Assembly (NCBI RefSeq): GCF_010894455.1
Contig: NZ_JAAIXY010000014.1
Coordinates: forward strand, 231,451 to 295,450
Origin: Myxococcus eversor
GTDB lineage: Bacteria; Myxococcota; Myxococcia; Myxococcales; Myxococcaceae
Reading direction: 5' to 3'
Length of the DNA: 64,000 nt
The notes beneath the pieces are model-generated. The model worked only from the letters and a program-made list of their open reading frames with translations. It was not told the DNA's origin and did not search any database. Shown in pieces: positions 16,169 to 25,700 of the stretch. The position numbers were made by a program, and so were the translations under genes. The first letter of the stretch is position 1, and each line of letters opens with the position of its first letter.

Positions 16169-16837
16169 CTACTTCACGACGGAAGGCGCCCGCACCGCGC
16201 CCTCGGGAGACGCGAGGACCGAGGGGACCTGGAGCATCGCCAGCTCCCGCGCCACCACCGGCTCCAGCTCGGAGATGAACGCTCCGAAGAGGCGCTCCTC
16301 CAGGGCCAGCGCCTCGTCCAGCGAGGCCCCCACCGCGGAGAGGCGCTCCACGCACGCGTCCTCGATGGTGCGGCGGTGGCCCTGCTCCTCGGTGACGACG
16401 CGCCCCAGCTCCTCGCGGACGCTCGCGTTGCGCGAGGCCGCCTTGTAGAGCGGGTAGAGCACCATGGCGCGGCGCTCAATCGTCGTCGTGGTGAGCAGGT
16501 AGTGCAGGTACACGTCGGCCTTGCCGGTGTGCGCGGTGGCCCACGTCGCCAGCTCGTGGTCCAGCGCCTGGAAGTAGCGCCCCGCCGCCTCCGGACAGAG
16601 GAACGTGGTGATTTCACCGCCGGCCACCTCGGCCGACAGGCGCTTGAAGGCGAACGCGTGGCGCGTCTCGTCGGACAGGTGCCCGAGCACCTCCAGCGAG
16701 GGATGACGGTCCGCCACCGTGCGCGAAATCTTCCGCGCTCCGATGAACTCCATGAGGGACAGGGTGTGCAGCCAGCGAGCCTCGAGCTCGGGCGCCTGGG
16801 CCAGCTGGCGGAGCACCGCCTGGATTCGGTCACGCAT
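16169..16837 (-). CDS. Ferritin-like di-iron-fold protein
   Basis: A 222-residue all-helical protein. Candidate iron ligands follow the ferritin-like pattern: SLMEFIGARKISRT (Glu in helix 1), DETRHAFAFK (E-x-x-H in helix 2), TTIERRAMVLY (Glu in helix 3) and VTEEQGHRRTIED (E-x-x-H in helix 4). This E...ExxH...E...ExxH layout suits a di-iron oxygenase or ferritin-like protein. Function is unknown. It stands alone, convergent with the methyltransferase gene (76-base gap) and 51 bases beyond the 3' end of the next gene on the same strand. Confidence 0.75.
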   Translation of the reverse strand: MRDRIQAVLRQLAQAPELEARWLHTLSLMEFIGARKISRTVADRHPSLEVLGHLSDETRHAFAFKRLSAEVAGGEITTFLCPEAAGRYFQALDHELATWATAHTGKADVYLHYLLTTTTIERRAMVLYPLYKAASRNASVREELGRVVTEEQGHRRTIEDACVERLSAVGASLDEALALEERLFGAFISELEPVVARELAMLQVPSVLASPEGAVRAPSVVK

Positions 16838-16888
16838 CCCGCGCCTCTAGCGCGACGACGGCCCGGGAGCGAGCGCCAACTTCCTCCG

Positions 16889-17788
16889 TCAGACAGGCGC
16901 CGCCGAGCCCCAGACCTCCTCCGCCACCGAGCGCCGCGTCACATGGCTCACCGGCGACGCCCCTTCCAGGAAGCCGAACAACTCCATCGCCACCGCGTGC
17001 GGCGCGTCCCACATGACGAAGTGCCCCGCTCGCGGCACCTTCATCCACCGCGCGCCGGGAATGTCCCACGCCAGGCGCTCGCCGAACTTCGCGGGCAAGA
17101 GGCCGTCCTTCTCGCCCCACAACACCAGCGTCGGCACGGCCAGGTGACTCAGCTTCGACGCCAGCTCCAGCGTGTGGTTGGTGTTCAGCGACACCGCGTC
17201 GCGTGACAGCGACACCATCCCCACCTCCGTCGCATACGGCGCCAGCAACCCCTCCAGCAGCTCCGCCGTCTGCGGCGTCGCGAAGCCCTTGCGCTTGAGC
17301 GCCGGCGTCAGGAAGCGCGTCAGCCGCTCCGGCGTCAGCCTGCGCGCCATCCCCGGCGTGCCCAGCTGCGCCATCAGCCCCTTGGGCCACGCGTCGTAGC
17401 AGACGCTGTCCATCAGACACAGCCGCGCCACCCGCCGGGGGAAGCGCACCGCGAGCTGCAGCGCCACGCCGCCGCCCACGTCGTGCCCCACCACCGTCGC
17501 GTCCACCACGCCCAGGCGGTCCAGCCACGCCTCCACCGCCTCCGCCTGTCGCGCTATCGAGCGGTCGAACCTGTCCCGCTTGTCGGAGAACCCGTAGCCC
17601 AAGAGGTCCGGCGCCAGCACCCGGTTCGACACCGCCAGCCCCTGCGCAATCCCACTCCACAGATAGCTCCACGTGGGCATGCCATGCAGCAACACCACCG
17701 GCGGCCCGGAGCCCCAGTCCACGTAGCTCAGGAACCGGTTGCCCAGCTCCGCCACCTCTTGTCGCCCCTGCCACTCGCGCCAGTTCAT
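16889..17788 (-). CDS. Alpha/beta hydrolase of the haloalkane dehalogenase/epoxide hydrolase branch
   Basis: A 299-residue hydrolase with an Asp nucleophile: VVGHDVGGGVALQLA, Asp103. The cap region follows RRVARLCLMDSVCYDAWP, and the catalytic His is in VPRAGHFVMWDAP. True haloalkane dehalogenases have a Trp after the nucleophile (HDW) and Asn in HGNP as halide ligands; here these are Val104 and Met (HGMP, 35-38). So dehalogenation is doubtful, and another ester, epoxide or lactone substrate is likely. The start codon overlaps the upstream gene's stop (ATGA), so the two genes are tightly coupled. Confidence 0.82.
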   Translation of the reverse strand: MNWREWQGRQEVAELGNRFLSYVDWGSGPPVVLLHGMPTWSYLWSGIAQGLAVSNRVLAPDLLGYGFSDKRDRFDRSIARQAEAVEAWLDRLGVVDATVVGHDVGGGVALQLAVRFPRRVARLCLMDSVCYDAWPKGLMAQLGTPGMARRLTPERLTRFLTPALKRKGFATPQTAELLEGLLAPYATEVGMVSLSRDAVSLNTNHTLELASKLSHLAVPTLVLWGEKDGLLPAKFGERLAWDIPGARWMKVPRAGHFVMWDAPHAVAMELFGFLEGASPVSHVTRRSVAEEVWGSAAPV

Positions 17789-18684
17789 CGCAGCTCCTCC
17801 GCCGCCACCCAGTCCGGCACCAGCCGCGACGCGCCCGGCATCGGCTGCCGCAACATGTCCGGCACGTCCTGCACCATCCGCGACAGGTTCAACAACAACG
17901 CCGGTGAGCGACGCTCCAGCGCCTGCGTCACCTTCAGCACCGCGTCCGCGTTCTCCCCCAGCGCCGCCACCCGCTCGCGGCTCAGCGCCACCGGGTACGG
18001 CAGCCCCCGAGCCCGTTGCCGCGCGGACTCCAACAACCTGTCGGCCGCCTGCTGGAAGTCCTCGTCCTTCATGCGCGGCTTCAGCCGGCGCCACGCCGTC
18101 TCCAGGTACGAGGGCCAGCACGCCAGCGCGCGGTACTCGCCCGGCACGCCCGGCGGCCCCACCGTCTTCACGATGTCCGCGAACAGCGAGCGCAGCGCCG
18201 GGTCCGCGGGCTTCTCCACCACCCACTCCATCGCCGCCATGCGCGAGGGGATGCCGCGCTCCAGTCGCTCCGACGTGCCCAGGGCGTCCGCCTGCCCCAC
18301 CAATTGCCCCTCCAGCGCCATCCGCACCGCGGACACCATCAGCAGCACGCGGGGATGCATCGCCTCGCACAGCTCCAGCGCGCCGCGCGCATGGAAGCGC
18401 TGGCTTTTGCCCAGCTTCGCCGCGTTCCACGCGCCCAGCACCTCCCACTGCACCGTCGAGTCCAGGACCTCCTGCCACAACCCCAGCGCCGCCTCCTCGA
18501 AGGCGCGCGTCTCCACGTTCGGCCCCATCGCCTCCCACATCGCCACGAAGAAGCGCGGGTACGCCGCCCACGTGCGCAAGGACACGTCCACGCCCGTCAC
18601 GCGCAGCGTCTGCCGCAGCTCGTGGTAGACGCGCTCGACACCGCCCTCCGCCCCGTGCTCGCTCACCTGTCTCACCCTGGCCAT
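17785..18684 (-). CDS. DehI-family (2-haloacid dehalogenase-like) protein
   Basis: A 299-residue helical protein with two half-repeats, as in DehI of Pseudomonas putida. Half 1 has VYHELRQTLRVTGVDVSLRT then WAAYPRFFVAMWEAM. Half 2 has LFADIVKTVGPPGVPGEYRA then LACWPSYLETAWRRLKP. This matches Pfam DehI (PF10778). By eye, the catalytic Asp of DehI (in LVDATKA) lines up with WVVEKPA here, so the key Asp seems lost or shifted. Start ATG at 18684. The next gene begins within its stop codon. Possibly a hydrolase or binding protein that kept the fold; the pairing with a dehalogenase-fold enzyme is notable. Confidence 0.78.
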   Translation of the reverse strand: MARVRQVSEHGAEGGVERVYHELRQTLRVTGVDVSLRTWAAYPRFFVAMWEAMGPNVETRAFEEAALGLWQEVLDSTVQWEVLGAWNAAKLGKSQRFHARGALELCEAMHPRVLLMVSAVRMALEGQLVGQADALGTSERLERGIPSRMAAMEWVVEKPADPALRSLFADIVKTVGPPGVPGEYRALACWPSYLETAWRRLKPRMKDEDFQQAADRLLESARQRARGLPYPVALSRERVAALGENADAVLKVTQALERRSPALLLNLSRMVQDVPDMLRQPMPGASRLVPDWVAAEELR

Positions 18685-19069
18685 GCCGGCACCCCCGGCA
18701 ACGGTGGGAACGGCGCGGCGGCGTGGACACCTCCCCGCGCGGCCCGGCCGCCCGGAAGTCCCCGCTCCCAGGGCAGGCTCCGCGCGGGCCTGGCGTCGGC
18801 TCCCCACCACCTCGCCCCCCTGGAGGGAGGTGCCGCCGGACACTAAAGAACACTCGGGCCGAGGTCCGTTTGACTCCGTCCTTGACGGCTCGCTTTGCTT
18901 CCTCTCGCGCGACGAAGGAGTCGCGCCTGCCTGGTTCGCGGGGGGCAACCAGCATGTGGCTTCGACACCTGTCTCGTAGACGGCCACTTCGAAGCAGCTC
19001 CCCACGGGCGACCCGCCCCGCGCGCCACCATCGCCAAGAGGACGCCATGCGGCGCCCGGGGGAGACGAC
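18685..19069. other. Divergent promoter region between the DehI gene and the kinase operon
   Basis: 385 bases without a convincing gene. It must carry promoters for both sides. The one clear structure is a 7-bp hairpin, GCGCGAC-GAAGGA-GTCGCGC, at 18907-18926. A short Shine-Dalgarno-like GGGGGAGAC precedes the ATG at 19070. Open frames across it have poor codon usage. Confidence 0.5.
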
Positions 19070-19387
19070 ATGAGCAGCGACAACGACACCTGGGGACCAC
19101 GACTCGTCAGCGTCCCCCTCGTCGGCGCGGTGAGCGACTACCTCCAGCGCATCCAGGACCTGGGCGCCGTGGAGGGCCCGGGTGGCGCGGTGGGACTCAA
19201 CCCCGCGCTGGAGCCGGTGATGGAGGCGCTGCACCACCTGCTGGCCGGTGGCGAGGTGGAGGTCCGCGTCACGCGGCGAGGCCACCCCCGGCTGGTCCAG
19301 GAGCTGCGTCAGCGCGTCGACGACGCCACGCGCGAGGTGAACGAGCTCCAGCGAGTGGCGGGTTGCACCCTGTCCACCACCGTATGA
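19070..19387 (+). CDS. 105-residue protein, first gene of the kinase operon
   Basis: Not recognised. A soluble, acidic, mostly helical protein, MSSDNDTWGPRLVSVPLVGA, with VRVTRRGHPRLVQELRQRVD and a C-terminal coiled-coil-like segment ending RVAGCTLSTTV. GGGGGAGAC just upstream is a good ribosome-binding site. Its stop codon overlaps the ATG of the histidine kinase gene (ATGA at 19384-19387), so it is coupled to it and may be a small regulator or adaptor of the kinase. Confidence 0.65.
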   Translation: MSSDNDTWGPRLVSVPLVGAVSDYLQRIQDLGAVEGPGGAVGLNPALEPVMEALHHLLAGGEVEVRVTRRGHPRLVQELRQRVDDATREVNELQRVAGCTLSTTV

Positions 19388-20739
19388 GTCCACGCGCGGC
19401 GGGCGCCGCCGCCATCACGGCCTCCTTCCGACACTGGACGCGCGCCCAGGACAGCGCCGAGGTGCTCTCCGCCGCGAGCGTGGGCGCCTGGTGGGCGCTC
19501 ACCACCGTGGTGCTCGCGGTGCTCGCCGCCGTCGCGTGGGCCCCTGGCGCGAGCACGCTCTTCGGCATCTCCTTCTTCGACGGCCTCTTGTGCGCATCGC
19601 CCATGCTCGTCAGCGGGCTGCTCTTCTCCTCGGTGCACCGGAAGCGGCGTCACATCGAGACGTGGGGTTGGTTGTGGCTGCTGCTCGGCGTCACGTCGCT
19701 GCACTTCTTCCTCGCCGCGCTGATGGCGATGTCGGAGCTGCAGGGCGCCACCGTCATCACCTCCCTCTTCCTCTTCACCACCGCGTTCCACGGCCGGCTG
19801 CACCGGGTCACACCGAAGCAGCCCTTCGTGGCCCTGGGCACGGCGCTGGCGCTGGTGACGGCGCTGCCCCTCATGGAGAGCAGCGAGCACCTGGTGTTGT
19901 TCGGCGTCATCGGCCCCGCGGCGCTCACCGCGGAGCTGTACCTGGGCACCTTCGCCGTGCAGCACGACAAGGCCCGCGCGGAGGCGGCACGCCTGCGCGC
20001 CGCGGTGCAGGCACAGTTGTTGGAGCAGCAGGAGCAGGACGTGGGGCGGCTGTCGCGCGCGCTGGGGGAAATCCTCGGCTACCACCACGAGCTGGACAGC
20101 GCGCTCATGTCGGCGGGCACCGCGGCGGACATGCTGGCCGTGCTGGGCGTGCAGCGCAACGCGCTGGCTCGGGGGGACTTCGAGGACCTGGTCAAGACGC
20201 TCAACGACAGCCTCACGCAGATTCGCGACATGGTCTCCGAGATTCGCGCGAAGGGCCGGCGCTACGTCGGCTCGGAGCCGGAGCCGGTGGAGCTGACGCC
20301 GCTGCTGGAGGGCGTGCGCACCAGCATGGGCCTGCGCTTCCCGGACGTGGATATCGAAGTGGCGGTGGAGCCGGGGCAGCCGATGCGCGCCTTGATGCGC
20401 GGCGGGGCCACCACGCTGCGGCGGGTGGTGGAGAACCTGGTGCTCAACGCCTGCGAGGGGGACGGCAAGCAGGGCGCCTCGCGCGTGCGCATCCAGGCCC
20501 GCGTGGAGCCGCTCAGTGGCCGGCTGGAGGTGGTCATCGCGGACGACGGCCCGGGCTTCCCCGCCGCGCTGCTCAACGTCCCCGCCGAGGAGCTCTACAC
20601 GTCCAAGCCCGAGGGCACCGGCCTGGGCCTGTACACCAGTGAGTGCCTGCTGCGCGCCAGCGGCGGAATGCTGTACCGACGCAACGCCCCGGACGGCGGA
20701 GCCCTGCTGCGCCTGTTCCTGCCCAGGGAGTACCGATGA
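19384..20739 (+). CDS. Membrane sensor histidine kinase with atypical H-box
   Basis: A 451-residue protein. The N-terminal ~200 residues hold about six membrane helices (ALTTVVLAVLAAVAWAP, WLWLLLGVTSLHFFLA and others). A coiled coil (AEAARLRAAVQAQLLEQQEQ) follows. The expected phospho-acceptor region reads ILGYHHELDSALMS; it has His but not the usual HExxxP context. The C-terminal ATPase domain has the N-box ENLVLNACEGDG, G1 IADDGPGF and G2 GTGLGLYTS. The membrane sensor part is unusual in being six-helix without a periplasmic loop, suggesting a membrane or lipid signal. Coupled to genes on both sides by ATGA overlaps. No response regulator lies in the operon. Confidence 0.82.
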   Translation: MSPRAAGAAAITASFRHWTRAQDSAEVLSAASVGAWWALTTVVLAVLAAVAWAPGASTLFGISFFDGLLCASPMLVSGLLFSSVHRKRRHIETWGWLWLLLGVTSLHFFLAALMAMSELQGATVITSLFLFTTAFHGRLHRVTPKQPFVALGTALALVTALPLMESSEHLVLFGVIGPAALTAELYLGTFAVQHDKARAEAARLRAAVQAQLLEQQEQDVGRLSRALGEILGYHHELDSALMSAGTAADMLAVLGVQRNALARGDFEDLVKTLNDSLTQIRDMVSEIRAKGRRYVGSEPEPVELTPLLEGVRTSMGLRFPDVDIEVAVEPGQPMRALMRGGATTLRRVVENLVLNACEGDGKQGASRVRIQARVEPLSGRLEVVIADDGPGFPAALLNVPAEELYTSKPEGTGLGLYTSECLLRASGGMLYRRNAPDGGALLRLFLPREYR

Positions 20740-21473
20740 GCGGAGGAGCCCTTTATCAAGAGGCCCTGCGGGTGCTGCGGCGACTGGAGCTGCCCGAGGA
20801 GTCTGAGCACGACGCGCTCGCCGCGCTGGAGGCCGCCCAGCCAGGCCCGCTGCCCCTGTTCTACGAGGCCGGCGCGGAGGCAGGACTGGAGCGCCCCGTG
20901 CTGACGGCGCGCGGCGTGGGCCTCTTCTTCAGCTTCTGCGCGGGCAACCTCGCCGACGACCTCATCGACGGCGACTGCACCTACTACGACACGCCCGTGC
21001 GCGTGGCCCCGTGCACGCAGTTCCTCCTGCAGAACCTGGCCTGGGCCACGCTGGCCGAGCCTCGCGCGCTCGTGTCCTTGAACGCGCTGGAGGAGAGCGC
21101 GCGCCTGCTGGCCCAGGCGGCGGGACCGCAGGCGATGGAGGTGCGGGCCCGGGAGTGGAACGCGCCCTTGTTCCGCCGCGTGGCGGAGGGCATCGCCGGG
21201 CGGCAGTGGGCCGCGTACCTGCGCGTGCTCTGGGCGGGGACGCGGCTGGAGGAGCGCGCGGTGTCGGTGGGCATGAGCCTGGGCATGGCCGCGCACGTGG
21301 CGGAGGACATCCGCTCCCGCGACACGCGCTTCACCTCCATGCCCGCGGCCGACAGGCTCACGGTGGTGGCGTGGGGCAGGCAGGCCGCGGAGGCACTTCG
21401 CGCCGAGGACCTGCGCTGCCTGGACGCGGCGCTGCGCCGCATCGAACCGATACTTCCGGAGGTGGAGTCATGA
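20736..21473 (+). CDS. Class I isoprenoid-synthase-like protein
   Basis: A 245-residue helical protein. CAGNLADDLIDGDCTYYD contains a DDxxD-type motif as in polyprenyl diphosphate synthases, and MAAHVAEDIRSRDTRF could be the second Asp-rich helix. The size is short for a prenyltransferase (about 300), so a divergent or terpene-cyclase-like member is possible. Identification is tentative. Its ATG overlaps the kinase stop codon and its own stop overlaps the methyltransferase start. Neighbouring a SAM methyltransferase, it may make or modify a methylated isoprenoid. Confidence 0.5.
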   Translation: MSGGALYQEALRVLRRLELPEESEHDALAALEAAQPGPLPLFYEAGAEAGLERPVLTARGVGLFFSFCAGNLADDLIDGDCTYYDTPVRVAPCTQFLLQNLAWATLAEPRALVSLNALEESARLLAQAAGPQAMEVRAREWNAPLFRRVAEGIAGRQWAAYLRVLWAGTRLEERAVSVGMSLGMAAHVAEDIRSRDTRFTSMPAADRLTVVAWGRQAAEALRAEDLRCLDAALRRIEPILPEVES

Positions 21474-22339
21474 GGGCGGAACCCACGCGGAGCGAGGCCC
21501 GTCATGACGCGGTGGCCGCCTACTACGAGGAGAAGACGGAGCGCATCCTCCGTCGCTACGGGCCGGGGCCCCGCATCCACTTCCACGCGGGGCTGGTGGA
21601 CGACGTGCCTCCCCCGGGCGAGCCGGAGCCACTCGTGCGCGAGCGCGTCCATGCCTCGCAGGAAGCGCTGCTCGCGGAGCTGGCGCGCGCGGTGGGCCGC
21701 TTCCCGAACGGGGGCGACGTGCTGGACGTGGGCTGTGGCCTGGGCGGCGGCGCGCTGTACTGGGCCGCCGAGCACCAGGCGTGGGTGACGGCGGTGACGA
21801 ACGTGGCCACGCACGTGGAGCTGGTGCGGACGTTCGCCGAAATCGAGGGCGTGGGCGCGCGCGTGAAGGCCCTGCACTGTGACGCGCTCGCGGTGCCGGG
21901 CCGCGCCTGTTTCGACGCCGTCGTCGCGGTGGAGAGCAGCAGCTACCTGCCGCGCGCGGAGTGGTTCCGCCGGGTGCGCGGGCTCTTGCGGCCCGGAGGC
22001 GTGGTGGCCATCGCCGACTGCTTCCTCGGCCGCCCCGAGCTGGCCGCGCCCTTCGACCGGTACTGGCGCACGCGCATCGGAACCCTGGACGAGTACCTGT
22101 CCACCGCGCACGCCGCGGGCCTGGAGCTGGAGGTCCGCGACGACGTGTCCGCGCGCGTGGTGGGCTTCTGGTCCCTCACGCTGGAGTTGCTCGCGCACGA
22201 GCGCTTCGCGGCCCCTGGCCAGCCTCCGTCACGCGTCCTCGCACGCGGCGAGTCCCGCCGCGAGCACCTGCGACTCCAGCAGGCGTTGATGGATGGCGGA
22301 CTGGAGTACGCGCTGCTCGTGCTGCGTCGCGAGGACTGA
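21470..22339 (+). CDS. SAM-dependent methyltransferase, last gene of the kinase operon
   Basis: A 289-residue methyltransferase. AYYEEKTERILRRYGPGPRI opens the fold and DVLDVGCGLGGGALYWAAEH is motif I; LLRPGGVVAIADCF is the post-core strand. The opening YY-E-T-R--GPG-HFHAG resembles C-methyltransferases of terpenoid pathways such as geranyl-diphosphate methyltransferase, which is inference. The start overlaps the preceding gene's stop (ATGA at 21470-21473). The operon as a whole (regulator, kinase, isoprenoid-like enzyme, methyltransferase) suggests a signalled small-molecule pathway. Confidence 0.82.
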   Translation: MRAEPTRSEARHDAVAAYYEEKTERILRRYGPGPRIHFHAGLVDDVPPPGEPEPLVRERVHASQEALLAELARAVGRFPNGGDVLDVGCGLGGGALYWAAEHQAWVTAVTNVATHVELVRTFAEIEGVGARVKALHCDALAVPGRACFDAVVAVESSSYLPRAEWFRRVRGLLRPGGVVAIADCFLGRPELAAPFDRYWRTRIGTLDEYLSTAHAAGLELEVRDDVSARVVGFWSLTLELLAHERFAAPGQPPSRVLARGESRREHLRLQQALMDGGLEYALLVLRRED

Positions 22340-22469
22340 CGGCCGCGAGTCGACACCGCGCCTGTCCTCCGGCCAGGGGCTGACGAGAAGGCAAGCACGC
22401 CCGGACACGTGCGATGCACGCGGCGCGTCCTCAGCCTTGGGCGAGTCTTCAAAAGGGGAGGTACGCGCG

Positions 22470-22670
22470 ATGAGGACTTTCACGCGATGGATGACGGTGG
22501 TGGCGGTGGCGGCGGCCTTGACGATGACGGGGTGCCGGGAGCGGAGCCGGGAGGACAACTCGGGGGCCATGGGCGGCTCCGGCAATAACAAGGACGCCCT
22601 GCAGCACCAGGGCACCGGCGGCTCCGGCCAGCCGCAGATGCAGGGCACGGACGCGGGCACCATGCGGTAG
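22470..22670 (+). CDS. Small lipoprotein
   Basis: A 66-residue exported protein: MRTFTRWMTVVAVAAALTMT then GC gives a lipobox with Cys22. The mature part is Gly/Ser/Gln-rich and flexible (GAMGGSGNNKDALQHQGTGG). AAAAGGGGAGG upstream is a strong ribosome-binding site. Function unknown; likely an abundant small envelope lipoprotein. Confidence 0.78.
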   Translation: MRTFTRWMTVVAVAAALTMTGCRERSREDNSGAMGGSGNNKDALQHQGTGGSGQPQMQGTDAGTMR

Positions 22671-22738
22671 CCCTCGCCGCGACAGGTGGGCTCCGGCTGT
22701 TATCCTGACGACTCGACGTCGGACAGCCGGAGCACATC

Positions 22739-25700
22739 ATGCGCGGGTGGATGTGGGGGAGCATCATCGCGGGGATGCTCGCGCTCCTGGGGTGGTGGTT
22801 GCTCGGAAGCACCGAACGTCCGGCCCCTGTGCCTGAAGTCACTTCAGCGCCCCGACGTGCACCGGAGGACTCGCTTCCGCGCACGTCCGCGGCCACGCAC
22901 GCGACGCGGGGAGCGGGACGGTCCATTCGCGGCACCGTGGTGGACTCGCTGGGTCGTCCCGTGACGGGCGCCCGCGTCTCCGCGTCGTGGCCCGAGGCGG
23001 GCGAGACGCTGTCGGAGCTCCCTTGTCCGGAGGAGTTCCTCCCCTATTGGGAGAACCTGGACGATGCGCCCGAGCGGCAGCGCAAGCTCCCCTCGTGTCT
23101 GCCGCAGGTGGAGGACACCCTCACCGCGCTGCTGGTGGCTCGACAGGGCGAGGCCCCCATCCACGCGGAGGCCACGTCGGGCGACGACGGCGTCTTCGTG
23201 CTGGAGGGACTTCCCGAGGGTCCTCAAACCCTCCTCGCGCTCTCCGAGAAGGGCGCCGCGCTGCGCCCCGCCGTGCCCTCCGGCAGCCAGGACGTGGAGC
23301 TGACCCTGGCGCAGCCGTGGTTCTTGACGGGCCGCGTCCTCGGGGACGGCAAGCCGCTGGCGGGCGCCTCGGTGACGGCGGTCAGCATGCACCACACCCG
23401 CTTCTTCGACACGAGCACGGATGAACAGGGCCACTTCAAGGTGGGCCCCCTGCCCCGCCAGAGCTACCACGTGCTCGCGACGAAGGAGGGCTGGCTGGCT
23501 TCGCTCGAGCCGGACCGGTACGCCGACGACCCTCGCGAGGTGATGCTGTATCGGCCCCGCGTGATTCATGGCTGGGTGCTGTCCGATGGAGCCCCCGTGC
23601 CGGGCGTGGAGGTCCGGGCATCGCGCGCCGCCATGTACGACGGGGCCCCGGTTCCCCGAACGAAGACGGACGAGGAGGGACGCTTCGCGCTCGACCTGAG
23701 CACGGGCGCGTACGCACTCACCGTGGCGCACGATGGACGGTATGCCTTCGCGCGGGTGGAGCTGCACTCGGACGCTCCGCGCGAGATGGTGCTGAAGCTG
23801 GGCGAGGCGCTCCACGTCGAAGGCACGGTGTTCGACGACGCGCGCGGGCGGGTGGAGGGGGCGCGCGTGAAGGCGCGCTTCTCGCGAGGAGGACGAGAGG
23901 AGCTGGAGACCGTCACGGAGGCGGACGGCCACTACCGGCTGGGCCCGGTGGAGCCGGGCCACTGGGAGTTCACCGTCGAGGCTCGCGGACATGTGGATTT
24001 GACGATGGGCCAGGAGCACGAGCTGAGCGTCGGCATGGGCCCTCGGGACTTCACGCTGAAGCGCACGCAGACCATCACCGGTCGCGTCGTGGACAGCGCG
24101 GGCCAGCCGATATCGGGCGTGCCCCTGGCGATGGAGCCGGTGGGAATCGAGGGCCCCCTGGACTACGAGCCGCAGGAGTCGGCCTTCTCGGACCGGGACG
24201 GTTTCTTCGTGATGGATGCCACCCGAGCGGGCTCCTACAAAATCACGGCGCGAAGCGAGGACTACGTCGAGGAGACCGTGGTGGTGAAGGCCCCTGGCCG
24301 CGAGGTGACGCTCACCTTGAGCGCGGGCGCGACGGTGGAGGGCACGGTGACGGACGCGCGGGGTCTGCCGCTGTCGCGGTTCATCGTGAACGTGCTCCCG
24401 AGAGACCATGACGACGAGGAGGAGCGCTTCCTGGAGACGCAGGGCACCGATGACCAGGGCCACTTCCGCCGCAAGGGCATCCATCCGGGGCGCTATCGCG
24501 TGGAGGCGAAACAGAAGTCCTCCAGCGTGGACCGGAGGGCCTGGGCCGACGTGGAGCTGCTGGCCGACACGGTGACGAAGGTGGAGCTGCGGCTCCAGGA
24601 GGAGCACTCACTGGAGGGCATCGCCGTCGACACCACGGGCCGGCCGGTCCAGGGCCTCACCGTGCGAGCCCGCTCTCTCGTCAGGGACGACGGTCCCAAG
24701 TTCATCGAGATGGGTGAGGACAGGAACGAGACACCGTTCGGTGTCCTCACGGATGAGGAGGGGCGCTTCGTCCTTCGCGGCCTGGGCCCCGTCGACCATT
24801 CCTTGCGCGCCATCAAGCCAGGCCATGAGCTGCTGCCGGAGCGTTGCTCGGGAATCGTGCCTGGAGACGAAGAGGTCCACGTCACTGCAGACACGAAGCA
24901 GGTGCGGCTGGTGTTCCGTCGCCGCCCCCACATCCGGGGACGGTTGCTCGGAGCGGACGGCGCGCCCCAGCGCGACTTCTCCGTCGGGGACACGCGAATC
25001 AAGAGCGAGGACGGAACCTTCACCGTCCCCCTCCACGAGCAGCCCATCACCCGTCAGTACCTCTTCAGCGTCCACGAGCAGCCCAAGGTGACGCGCGCGG
25101 TGAAGGGCGGCGTGGACGTGGCGGATGTCGACCTGGGAGAGCTACGGCTGGAGGAGGGGCGCTACGTCCAGGGCCTGGTGCTCGACGCGGAGACAGGCGC
25201 GCCGGTGAAGGGCGTCACGGTCCGCCTCGACGCCGAGCCTGACGAGGACGGTCAGCGTGGCCAGCTCGCCGGCGCGCGCACGAACGACGATGGCGAGTTC
25301 TCTCTCGACAAGGTGGCCTCCGGCCCCCACACGCTCCGGATGAGCCACGAAGGCCACTACCGCGAGCTGCTCGTTCCGGTGGCCGCCACGCAGGAGAAGG
25401 TGACGGCGCGGATGGAGTCCGGCGCTCGGGTGAAGGTGACGGCGCGGAACCGACAGGGCCGTCCGGTGGACGGGTTCATCAGCTATCAGGGGCCCGGCGG
25501 CGCTGAAGGCCTGTTCGAGCTGGGCAAGGGCATGGCTGAGTTGCGCGGCCTGGAGCCCGGCCGCTACGCGCTCCGGCTGACGGCGCGGCAGCGCAATGAG
25601 CCACTCCCGGACTTCCAGCCGATGAGCGTGGACCTGCCCGAGCGCGGAGCGCTGTCGGTGGCCTTCCTGCCCGCGACGGGCGGTGCCACGGTGAAGCTGC

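Noticed and set aside
18683..18979. Plus-strand open frame in the gap before the kinase operon
   Set aside because: Poor codon usage, starts inside the DehI start region, no recognisable pattern.
17789..19393. Upstream extension of the haloalkane-dehalogenase-like frame
   Set aside because: The open frame continues through the DehI gene and beyond, but the extension is Gly/Arg/Ala low-complexity and overlaps a real gene. Only the part from ATG 17788 is coding.
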